A stretch of 64,000 nucleotides of DNA from contig CM060733.1 of NCBI GenBank assembly GCA_030704615.1, positions 39,742,001 through 39,806,000 on the forward strand, written 5' to 3'. Position numbers and translations under genes: made by a program. Positions 23,003-36,860 of the stretch are shown here, in pieces. The notes under the pieces are model-generated. The model was given only the letters and a program-made list of their open reading frames with translations. It made no database searches and had not been told where the DNA came from. Position 1 is the first letter of the stretch. Every line of letters starts with the position of its first letter. The DNA is from Takakia lepidozioides (lineage: Eukaryota > Streptophyta > Takakiopsida > Takakiales > Takakiaceae).

Positions 23003-24674
23003 CTTGCCAAATTCAAATAGATGTCGTCTAACTAAGCTCTCCCTTACTGTGATAGTCGATCTGGTAGTTAGAGCGCCTCTTTGGTGCATGAAACGAAGCG
23101 CATTCTGAATAGGTTTCCACTGGTTTACTGCAGACCTACCAACCTATTGTCCATTTGGTAATGGGTCGGCGGAGGCCTGGCCCGTGATTGACTATAATGG
23201 GCTGGTCAGCTGGGTGGATTTCTGATTGTTTCTGCAAGATGTATTCACCACGATTTGTTCAAGGACCGAGCTTCTCAAAGTGAATCTGTCTATGCATAAG
23301 TAATCGTAAGTCGATTATGTGAGTATATCCATCGCATGTTTGCAGTGCAGGAGAGGAGTAGATCTCGTAGCTGTGGTGCTGGCTGTGGGTTTAGGGATCC
23401 ATGTTTAACTGCATAAAGTGAGCAGCCTTCTGAAGGCAGTTAGAATCTCTAAATCAGCTCGCCATCGGACTCTTGGAGGCTCGTAGACGATGTGCCGGTT
23501 GTACCGTTGAAATTATTGGTTGAGGTCTTATAGGAATGTCCGTCAGGATATGTATTGAGCAAGAAACAAAAAGATGTAGCAGGGGAAGGTGCGTGAGTGG
23601 TCCCCGAAAGAAGAGAGCATCCATTATTACAATTTCAACTTCTCCAGACTATGCTTCCTCAGGCTCAAGATCCACCGAGGCCCGGCTTTTGAAGAATCTT
23701 GCAGCATGGACGACCTACCGAAAGTGGATTGCCCATCTGCTTATGGCTCGGGGGTTTTTCATCAGCCTGAATAGCGAGGCCGCACTCAAAAGAGGTAACG
23801 TTGTCTTGTGACTTCAATTCTTATGGGTTGAGGATAACTTCGAAATACAGAAGAGAGAGACACAGAAGGATCAATTGCCGTGGCCATGTGACTTAAGGGG
23901 GGATGGACAAGAGCAGGAAGAGCGATATACTACATAGACGGCTCGCTCTAGTAGTGGGACTGATCACGTTATATACACTTGGATTGGCCCTCCAGAATTT
24001 CACTAGAAGGATCTTGATTCTGCCATCAATATTCATCCCTAGAATTCAGACCGCAGAGGGCCTCGGCTTTCATCGGTGTCACGAGCTTCGAAGCGAGCTC
24101 TTTGAACGGAGCAAAAAGAGGTGCAATGACAGTCTGAATGATGCTTTCAAATAGCCTCTAGTACCCATTAGACATATCCCAAAACATAGCGGTACAGAGC
24201 CGACATGAGGAAATTTACTTTGCACAATTCAGCCTGGGCTTTCAGAGGAGAGGTCCTTTAGGTGCTCTTTCAACTTCTCCCTCACGCCAGTTGTGTCGAC
24301 TTTTTTTATCTCAACCTTCCTCTTTTGTTCGCAGTTTTGTTTTAGTGCCCTCAACCTCGCTTTCATGCTACTGACCCTGTTTCCTCTCACTGGCGTGTCT
24401 TCAAGCTCGCTTTCCACGACCCTTACGACAGAACGCCCTCCTTCAGATGTGGAGAGTTCTCCTTAGCCCCCAAGCGCGAAGACAGTTGCTCCCTTAAGAA
24501 CTTGACGGTTCCTCGGCCTGCTGAGGTCTCCTTCTCCTCATATTCTTATCTTCTCTTTCTATCCTCTGCTCTTCCTACGTTCGTCCTCCCCTCTTCTTCC
24601 TCTTTTTTTTCTTACCTCTGTTCTTTCCATTCGTCTTGCATAGTAGGGGCATTCATTTTGTGTTTTATACAGCG
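23003..24674. other. Intergenic; weak coding candidates
   Basis: Frames at 23,536-23,811 (+), 23,903-24,154 (+, one hydrophobic segment near the start) and 24,229-24,417 (-, a Lys/Glu-rich likely coiled coil) are short and unrecognised. The pyrimidine-rich stretch at 24,500-24,640 (TCTT-rich) is probably the leader or promoter of the zinc-finger-like gene starting at 24,675. Confidence 0.35.
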
Positions 24675-27600
24675 ATGGAGGATGCTTGTGCGGAGGGTGG
24701 ACCCGATTGGGTCGAGTTTGTGCACCAGACACGGTTAAAGAAGCTGCGAAGATATTGGTATTCACCAAAGGAGTACGAACGCAAAATAGTGGAAGCATGT
24801 GTAGACCTCCGCGTTCCAAAGTCGGAAAACCCACAATGGACGAAGGATAGGCTGAGCTGTCCTTTTTGTGAAGAAGTCATAAAGGACAAAATCCAGCTAA
24901 ACCGCCACTGTGTTGATACGGGTTGCAAGGCCACAATTCCACCTAATTTCAAGCCTTGGCCCATACCAGCATCACAGAAGATGGCGCATGAGGCTGTTTT
25001 TAGATCCCGCGGCAAAACCCCAGTCGCCCAAAGTTTGGAGGAATTGCGGCAACGGTACTTTAAGGCTGCTGGAAGGGTGAAAGATCTGGTTGTGGAAGAA
25101 ATGCCTGTGGCTCCCAAGAAACGGAAACTGAGTGATGGGGCCCCAAAGAAGGATTCACCAAAAGTTGCAAGGTCTGTTTGTGATGCAAGAGGAACGCAGG
25201 TGGGTCGCGCTGAGACGCGGCAGACCCAAAATACCCGGCAGACCATGACCATCCGTACTTCAAGTGAGTTTGCCGAAAATGAGTCAAGTCAGTCTGCTGA
25301 GTCCACCGGAATTATCATTCGCAATACCGACTTTGAAGGACAAGATCCATTGTCAAGTGCAGTAGACATTAATTTGTCTGAGAGGACTCACATGCAGATA
25401 GACACAAGCGAGGACAACACCTCCCTTTGCCAAACCGCTCAGAAGACCCAACAGGATGGAGTCCACTCGAAACAGACCGAGTATAATGGCGCTGAGAAGA
25501 CCCCTGAGAAGACGGACGGCCCTGTATGTCCTGGCACATTGCACTTAATTCCATTTGGGGGTTTCCCAGCGGTGTGCCCACCACAAGACGATCCACAGTT
25601 CTTCCCATTTTTCTTAAGATTTGTGCAGGCCGGACAGATGGCCGTAACCATCCGCACCGCGGAACAGAATTGGTTGAAGTGCATTGAAGATGAGGATGAG
25701 GACGACGCAGACCAGGAGGTAATGCTCTTGTACTTTAATATGAAACATTTGGGAGAATTAGTCTGCTGGGTTAGTACTCGCCATTCGTCCCCTAGTCAGG
25801 TTTGCTTCATTCCGCTGTTTTGGTGAGTCAGTCTGCCTGTTTGGTTCGTCAGTCCGTTCGTCTTTCACGTTTTTCTAGTTCTGTACTCCTTAGGAGACTG
25901 CGCAGTCATTTAGTATGCCCGTTAGTCTTCTTGATTTTGCTGCCTGGGATTGTTAGTCTGCTCGGAGGCTCCGCTGGTCAGTCCGCGGGCCTCTTCGCTG
26001 GCCAATCCGCTCGTTCAGTCTGCCAGTGCGCTAGTATGCTCCCGCGGCTACTCCGGCCCGCTCCTTCAGTCCGCTGGTTCAGTCTTCTGGTTGAGTCCGC
26101 TTGTTAAGCTCGTTGGTTTAGTCTGCTGGTTCAGTCCGCTGGTCCTCTCTGCTAGTTCAGTTTGCAGGTTCAGTATGCTGGTGGTATAGGATTGGACTTG
26201 CCTGACGTTCATATGTATTTTGTTGTACAGCAGGCTGGTGCTGTTCGACAGTGTATTCGGAGAGCCATTGCTGCTTGGAGAATGCGGAGCACGAACCCTC
26301 CTTGGCAAGTGAATGAGATGCGGATGGAAGTGGACCGGGTTCGGGAATACATTTTGTTAAAATATCCCGGGTCTTCTGCTGCCATAGAGGCAATGGATAC
26401 TGAGTCTGTCCCATTTGTAGGCAGTCCTCAGAAGACCACACCTAGCCCGAAAGGAGTGGAGACTGTGCCAAGCCAAACTGTCCATGAGACTGCCCAGGAG
26501 ATTGCACATGACTCTACCATCCAACCGATTGCCCTCCTCCCCTCCAGCATGGGCATTTTTGGAGTTTGGAGATCGCCATTATCGGTTCATAATCCCAAAG
26601 GTGGAGATCGTACACTTCCCCGATTTAGGGTCGGTGAAACAAGTCCCCATATAGATTGGTATAATGACCTCCACCACATTGTCACAGACCGGCGGTGGCC
26701 CTTTGTTCCTTTTCACTATTCCATGGAGTATACTATCGAAGAAGCCAACCAAGTTTTGGAAAGGGCAAGGATGCTTGCAGTTGTTGTGCTGAGCGAACGA
26801 ACCGAACCGCCACTGCTTGTTCAGCTTATTCTTATGGATGACCCACGCCCGGAGGAGGTGCGACATATTGCTATGGCACACCCAACCTTTGGGGTCCGCA
26901 TAAAGCACTTGTTAGGAATGACTGCGGAGCACTTTGAGCGCATGACATCATCCTTCCTTCGGCATCGATGGATGCAATTTGGTAATTTCAGCTCATACAC
27001 AAAATTGGTGAAGGACTTGCACAGTCTTCGCATGGATTTACTACATGGAACTGCGGAGGCACGAAAGAGTGTTCTGGATGATGCGTTATTATGGTTCTCA
27101 TTAGTAATGGAGCGAGCTGTACTTGACATTGTCTTGCACAAACCTGATGTCTTCAGAGTCCTCTGGTCTGGAACGCCGTCTGAAGACCGCATATCTGCTC
27201 TTGGCCATCTTGATTCCGCACTGCTCGCTCGCCAAATTAAAGATATTGGACTCATTGGAAATCTCCTTGAAGGTAATGTCTTCCTGTACTTCTTCATTTA
27301 CAAGTCCACCATTTTTCCACGAGAAACCTCTTCTGATAATCCATGTCGTAAATTTCAGGGCAGGCTGATTTTTTAGAAGAACACGTTCAGAAGGCATTTG
27401 ACTCCCTTGCCAAAGCTACGCGAGACGTTGTCATCGCAGTACAGGGCCTTCAAAATGCCAACGACGGCAGTGTCCAGAAGACTGCCAAGATTCTACAGGA
27501 GAATGTCCAGCAGACTGGCGAGGAGTCTACTCAGCAACATATGGTCTCGCAAAGTTCCCAGAAGACTGAAAATAACATAACGTTGCAGTTGAATGAGCAG

Positions 27601-27732
27601 ACTGAACAGACTGAACAGCACAAGTCTCCAAAGACCGATGCGATCCACAATGGCCCACAGAATGTGAAGGAGAGTTCCTCGCTTGGTGTGGAAGAGACTT
27701 GGCGGGAAATTGTTCAGCAGACTGTTGGGTAG
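24675..27732 (+). CDS. Unrecognised protein with C2HC zinc-finger-like N-terminus and Gln/Thr-rich tail
   Basis: Three exons join in phase (24,675-25,718; 26,231-27,272; 27,359-27,732) to give 819 residues. I chose the ATG at 24,675; an in-frame ATG at 24,636 is possible. Near residue 57 is LSCPFCEEVIKDKIQLNRHC followed by VDTGC, a C-x2-C...H-x5-C finger reminiscent of BED or C2HC types. A basic cluster PKKRKL near residue 150 could be a nuclear signal. Exon 1 ends in an acidic run (EDEDEDDADQE). Exon 2 contains the most protein-like globular region (TEPPLLVQLILMDDPRPEEV to DVFRVLWSG). Exon 3 is rich in QKT/QQT/EQTEQT. A second, degraded member lies at 61,770-63,920 with the same intron positions and phases. 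A nuclear DNA-binding or transposon-derived role is possible but inferred only from the finger. Confidence 0.6.
25800..26165 (+). repeat. Intron minisatellite: degenerate GTTCAGTCYGCTG repeat
   Basis: Most of intron 1 of the zinc-finger-like gene consists of degenerate units close to GGTTCAGTCTGCTGGT or GTCAGTCCGCTGGT, about 12-16 bp each. Read on the other strand the core is CAGCAGACTGAAC, the same sequence that encodes the QQTEQ repeats of exon 3 (27,600-27,820) of this gene. The intron therefore carries the gene's own coding repeat in reverse orientation. Confidence 0.65.
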
Positions 27733-27873
27733 AGTGTCTATCACACCGCGGAGCGGACTTACGAGGAGACTGACAGGACTGCCCAGCAGACTGAACAGAC
27801 TGGCCAGCAATCTGGTGAACTCACCGTACTGGCCTCCAAGACCTACCCACAGCAGCTGTCCACCAGTCTATCA
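27733..27873 (+). pseudogene. In-frame continuation beyond the stop at 27,730
   Basis: After the TAG at 27,730-27,732 the same frame stays open for 46 codons to TGA at 27,871-27,873. It keeps the character of the preceding exon (HTAERTYEETDRTAQQTEQT, then GQQSGEL). This suggests the TAG is a recent nonsense change, or that the repeat tract simply extends past a natural stop. Confidence 0.4.
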
Positions 27874-27954
27874 TGAAGCGACAGTGGCATCTTCAACGTC
27901 CTGACCTACAGTGGACTGCTCCGTCGGACCATTTGTCCCAATTTAAACTCAAAT

Positions 27955-29094
27955 TTTTTGCCCAACCAAATTTTTTAATGTCTACCACCCATATGTCCAT
28001 GTTGACAGAGTCTACTTTTCCCCACGGGAGCAGGTCATCCTCACACATTGGCACAAACGATGTAACCAGGACATCGGTAAACCCCCCTTATCCATTATCC
28101 CGTGGCCTACGTCCTATTTCCATTGAGCTTAGTCCCGTTCTCGTTCGTTCTCGTTCGTTCACTGACGAAAGCCATCGATGAATTTGACGTGAATGAACCA
28201 AACTCGGGACCAGTAAACCGCATCATAGACCTTACTACAGAATCCGATGAGGAAATTCCCATAGATGTTTCTGATTTCCACTCTATTATCTCTGTGAAGC
28301 CCTTGTCTGTTATGTCAGAAGACCCTCACAACACACTTGACGGCGAAGTTGATAGACTACTTCTCCGCCTACAAGACCATAATTCTGGTATTGCAGAGCA
28401 GGTCCTCCCTGAAGACCAACATACTGAGGATGATACTGACCAGCAGATTGATGGCCAGATTGCCCATGTGAGTGCCCAGGAGACTGCCATGCACACAGTC
28501 GAAGAGTCTGCCTAGGGGACTGGCCATGTGAGTGCCCAAAAAACTTCCGAGGAGACTGCCCATGAGATGCCCATGAGACTGACCTGGAGGCTGTCCACCA
28601 GACTGCCCATGCCAGTGCCCAGGAGACTGCCCATGAGACTGCCCAGGAGACTGATCTGGAGGCTGTCCACCAGACTGCCTATGCCAATGCCCAGGAGACT
28701 GCCAATGAGACTGCCCATGTGAGTGTCGAGGAGACTGCCATGGAGACTGACCTGGAACTTGTCTGGCAGACTGCCCAGGAGACTGGCCATGTAAGTGCCC
28801 AGGAGACTGCACAGAAAACTGCCCATGACGCCACAATAGACGATCCACCCACGGCCCCACCCACTCAGGTAGTTCCTACACTATTTCAGCATTCTTCTTG
28901 CAGATATTGCACCTTCATTAATTTATTGAAAGTGACATTTTTGGCTGGTGTCCTTGCAGGATGTTGGTCCCATGAGGGATGTGGACGTTGTCACACTTCC
29001 TCAATTGGACGCAATGGACTCACCTGTCCATGCTGCAAACGTTGGGTCGACGACGAAGATAGGTGATATAGTCTTTATACCGCCGGATGCCCAG
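27955..29094 (+). pseudogene. Repeat-rich coding unit with SUMO-interacting-like motif
   Basis: A stretch ending VYFSPREQVILTHWHKRCNQ is followed by a donor (GTAAAC at 28,077). It joins in phase to an exon from 28,172 that reads AIDEFDVNEPNSGPVNRIID and LTTESDEEIPID. IIDLT followed by acidic residues fits a SUMO-interacting motif. The exon continues to TAG at 28,513-28,515. Beyond it the same repeat character resumes (ETAHETAQETDLEAVHQTAH) after a one-base loss near 28,570, to a donor at 28,869; a further exon at 28,960-29,094 fits in phase. The ETAQ/ETAH repeats resemble those of the zinc-finger-like gene upstream, so this may be its 3' part or a broken relative. No function can be assigned. 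Confidence 0.4.
28470..28835 (+). repeat. Tandem repeat encoding ETAQ/ETAH units
   Basis: Units close to GAGACTGCCCAG or GAGACTGCCCAT (12 bp) are tandemly repeated, with longer composites that add ATCTGGAGGCTGTCCACCAG. In the coding frame they give (E)TA(Q/H)E units with variants such as VSAQ and DLEAVHQ. The reverse strand is also open and yields Gly/Ser/His/Gln-rich frames, which I regard as artefacts. Confidence 0.75.
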
Positions 29095-30669
29095 GTGAGT
29101 TCTACGCATGCCACGCGTGGGCAAAGACTGGTCCGGCAAGTGTCAACAAACCTGAAGACATTGTGCTGCAGCATTGTGTCAGTCTGCTGAATCCGTCTCG
29201 GCTATAGCATTGGAAAGCACATCTTTAGCACAATGAAGAGGCAAAGCAAAGAAGTGTACAGTGGTAGAGCAGGTAAAGGAGACTAGAGAGGGTCATGTAC
29301 CAAAAAACCAGCGAGGAAAGACAAGGGTTTGTAGGGTTTAGGGTGTGAGTAGTCTCTTGAGTCAAATTATCAGTATTCTCAGTATTCTATTTAGTCTGCT
29401 CTGTTTGTTGAGCTGACTTCTTCTATCAATAAGAGAAATTGGCGCCAACATTCAAACAGTACGATGGAGATTTGACATTCACTATTGGCATACAGACTCA
29501 GTGGCAGAAGCGAGAGAATGTTGGAATTAGAACATGCCCGGATCGTTGCATGCAATGCAACCTTTGGGGCAAATCCTTACAAGATACTATTCATTTGATA
29601 CCATGGACTTGTGGGAGCATGATAACATAGTACCATGCAACATTGCACGTTGCTTGTGTGTGCATGCGCTGACCCTCTGTATATGTTTCATGTGCATTCT
29701 GTGAAAGACCTCCCGGCAGACCGACTGTGTACCGCAGCAGACTTGTAAGGACACCTTCACACACCTCCTCCGTCTAACCATTTTTCTGATGCACAACTTG
29801 GCGGACTCTGCACACTGTGACCATCTAACATTCTGCATTTGAACAATTCCCATTGTACATCACATGAGAGTTCTTTCCAACCCTGGCCAGATAGTGAGCC
29901 ATGGTGTAGGTAGCTCCGGGGTTGGTTGAAAGGGCAGGCACTATCACACCCGTTAGGGTTAAAAGGTAGGCACTATCTCATCCTTGCTAATAACCCCAGT
30001 GTCCATTGATCGATATAGTCTATAGTATGGTTGGGTTTTACAGATTATTGTCAGTACAGTCCATTTGACGATACTTCATTCAACAAAAAAGTTGTGACTA
30101 CATCCATCTTATTTCCCAATCGATCAGTCTCTCACTGTGCATGTGGGGTGGGTTTCAATTTGGCAGGAGAATCACACACACAACACGGAGATGAAATGTG
30201 GCACTTGAAATCAGAGGAACTTTGCATAGTACTGATGTCGAGACGTACATGTTGTTAGTCAACTCAGTAGAACATTTACAATCGATTGATGAGCAACTCA
30301 ATCTCAAGGCTATCTTTTTCTCAATCTTGCTTCATGAATAGGTTCTCTTCAAGCACTTGGTATGGAAGGAAAATTATAGAGATCAGTCAGGCTAAGTGCT
30401 AGGCTGCGGACAAGTCATATGGGTTCATGGGGAGCTCACTCCACCAGAATCCGGAGGCCATCACCTTCCAAAAACATGTCTCCCGAGATAAATAAAGGCC
30501 ATCACCATTGGTAGCGCCTGCAGCATTGAGATCCAAACAACCAAATGTAGACGTCCGCTTTGGGGCTCATTTGTTGATCATGTCATGCTGGGGAAATATC
30601 AAGTGGTAAGTGTCTCTGGGATGGAGCCATTGCATACCGTTCCTAAACCCTTGGGGGTCAACCAGAACA
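29095..30669. other. Spacer
   Basis: No recognisable gene. A minus-strand frame at 29,587-29,853 is Cys-rich (for example CAESAKLCIRK, VCCGTQSVC) and could be a further exon of the secreted-protein candidate at 30,670-30,858, but no linking splice sites were convincing. AATAAG near 29,424 may serve as a polyadenylation signal for the upstream unit. Confidence 0.35.
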
Positions 30670-30858
30670 TCAGACATGCAGTGGATTGGACTGAGAAAGT
30701 GAAGCCTTCGCACGCAGGGGTTGGCCAGGAACATTCCTAGTGAAGTTGGGCATATTGCTGGTGATGGTCATTGTGCCCTCACCAGGTACATGGGCAGCCA
30801 TGCAGGTTGCGAGCAACAGAGCCACCATCAGCCTCACACTCAGGCCGGTTCCCTTCAT
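30670..30858 (-). CDS. Small secreted protein candidate (62 aa or first exon)
   Basis: The frame starts MKGTGLSVRLMVALLLATCM followed by AAHVPGEG, a textbook signal peptide with a hydrophobic core and a small-residue cleavage region. A TATA-like box lies about 85 bp upstream on the same strand, which supports a genuine gene start. The remaining ~35 residues (TMTITSNMPNFTRNVPGQPL...) have no recognisable domain and the frame stops at 30,670. It may be the first exon of a longer gene. Confidence 0.35.
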   Translation of the reverse strand: MKGTGLSVRLMVALLLATCMAAHVPGEGTMTITSNMPNFTRNVPGQPLRAKASLSQSNPLHV

Positions 30859-30940
30859 CTAATCAGGATCCAATCTCACGCGGAATAGAGACGCATAGTG
30901 AAGCGCCAGGAGAAATGTGTGGGAGAGACGGATTGACAAT

Positions 30941-30948
30941 CTATATAG
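30941..30948 (-). promoter_or_regulatory. TATA-like box
   Basis: CTATATAG (read on the minus strand) lies about 85 bp upstream of the ATG at 30,858 that begins a signal-peptide frame. This spacing suits a plant TATA box plus a short leader. Confidence 0.4.
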
Positions 30949-32316
30949 TTGACCAATTTTCACTTTACAATTTTCACTTTCGTTCCTTCCCTCACATAAT
31001 TTCCTTTCTCTTGCTCAGAGGCCCGAGTTTTGTATTCTATCTTCTATGATCATCTCATGTGGAACATTTTTTCCTTTCTCTCCTGTGCGGGTACACGTGT
31101 GTACAGGTCCTTCCTTTAGACTCTCGGGCTGCGGACCAACGATTTGTGTCTCTCTTTACCTTGCATATTGCCTGTCAACGTTATATGCCCTCAGGGTGAT
31201 CCTCCAAAAGAAGGGTTAGAAAAAGGCCCCTGCGAAACACACAGACGGCAAACCTCCCGAGCTTGAGTTACATGGCTTTACCGGCGCCCGAAGCATTGCC
31301 CGCGGAAACCACCCACAAATCCAACAGCTGCAGACCTCGGGTCCATCTATTGTTTGAATCCAAGGAAACTCTAGGAACAGAAGCATTGCCAGGACTATAT
31401 CCTCATGACTCAGCACTAGATAAAATTAAATAGTATAGAGCACTTTCCACTCGAGGACTCTTGGAGACACTGGGGCTTCCGGAAGTGACATGAGAAAACC
31501 TTAAGCTCAGCTATGCATAATCTAGGAACCTGATCAAGTGCCCCACACTTACAATTCATACTTGTTTGTGGGGGAATACTGCGTCCACCAGAATCCAGAG
31601 GGCGCGACTTTCTAAGATTAGGCGTCACAAGAAAGTTCATGAAAATCGTCAACAAACCCCCCCCAGACGATGAAACGAGCTGCCTTCTGGTCCAGATAGC
31701 TAGGTGAAGGTACAGGTCCACGATGGTGTGGTTCTCATACTTCCGCAAAGTTCTACTGGTAAATGTCCCTTCGTTGAGCCGCTGCAGCCCATTGGACTTA
31801 CATCGTCCAGGTAATCCAACTCCTCCACCTCCACAGCACTAGATTCAACACCGACCAACATCTGAGCCCATGAATACAGTAGAGATGCGAAAGGGACTGC
31901 AGATCAAAAGGAGACTACCAAGCCAAGATCTGGCCAATATTTACAAAGCCTTGTTTTCCAGGCAACCTAGCGATACGCGGCACGTTACTGATCATTTCCA
32001 AGCCCCAGTAATCCTCGAACTTGACAGCAACTGCATCGTCTCGTCGTTCAAGGAACCCAGCAAACAAATTGCCAGTTCTCTTCGTGATCTACTTGTCCAA
32101 GCAAACTGAAGGAGGCCGCCATCATAGAGAATTATTATAAGAGGTCGAGGGGGGATCTTAGGTCCGGCCACCAATCTCAGTTCACGGTACCTCGAATCGT
32201 CTCCCTTCAAAGTAACTCGGAGCCTTGAAGCAAGAGAAGAGAAGCGACCCACACTCAGGAGCCCTTACCTGCATGATTCCGCACCATCAAAGCAACACAG
32301 GCATGCGCAAAGAACG
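30949..32316. other. Spacer with weak frames
   Basis: Frames at 31,416-31,748 (-), 31,870-32,109 (+) and 31,992-32,252 (-) overlap each other and show no known motif. One or more may belong to distal 3' sequence of the kinase gene. Nothing firm can be said. Confidence 0.35.
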
Positions 32317-32899
32317 CTTCTACAGAGGCCTGGGAGCATTCAATTCAAAGTTCACGAATCCCATTGTCACCTTCACGACTGATCCAACCCATCAAAGTCA
32401 TACCTCTCCAGTCTTCTTCTCCTCTGAAATCGAGTCGCGGTAAAACTCGAAACCCCCACTTTGCTCCACCACCCATACATCTCTCCTCCTCTTGAAGCAT
32501 CTTTACGGGGGCTTCTACAGAGGCCTGGGAGCAGTCAATTCAAAGTTCACGAATCCCATTGTCACCTTCACGACTGATCCAACCCATCAAAGTCATACCT
32601 CTCCAGTCTTCTTCTCCTCTGAAATCGAGTCGCGGTAAAACTCGAAACCCCCACTTTGCTCCACCACCCATACATCTCTCCTCCTCTTGAAGCATCTTTA
32701 CGGGGGCTTCTACAGAGGCCTGGGAGCAGTCAATTCAAAGTTCACGAATCCCATTGTCACCTTCACGACTGATCCAACCCATCAAAGTCATACCTCTCCA
32801 GTCTTCTTCTCCTCTGAAATCGCGTCGCGGTAAAACTCGAAACCCCCACTTTGCTCCACCACCCATACATCTCTCCTCCTCTTGAAGCATCTTTACGGG
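32317..32899. repeat. 195-bp tandem triplication beside the kinase 3' end
   Basis: Three copies start at CTTCTACAGAGGCCTGGGAG at 32,317, 32,512 and 32,707, each 195 bp and almost identical (copy 1 has GCATT for GCAGT; copy 3 has CGCGTCG for CGAGTCG). The third copy runs to within about 5 bp of the kinase stop codon at 32,902-32,904, so the triplication lies in the 3' UTR or just beyond. Near-identity implies a recent event. Confidence 0.9.
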
Positions 32900-32901
32900 G
32901 C

Positions 32902-36860
<3,959 letters not shown>

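Noticed and set aside
26066-26441. Minus-strand frames over the intron minisatellite and exon 2 of the zinc-finger-like gene
   Set aside because: Repeat-derived or antisense to a phase-consistent plus-strand exon.
28369-28860. 163-aa minus-strand frame rich in Gly/Gln/His/Ser repeats, collagen-like in look
   Set aside because: It is the reverse strand of the ETAQ/ETAH coding array; the 12-bp unit leaves all frames open.
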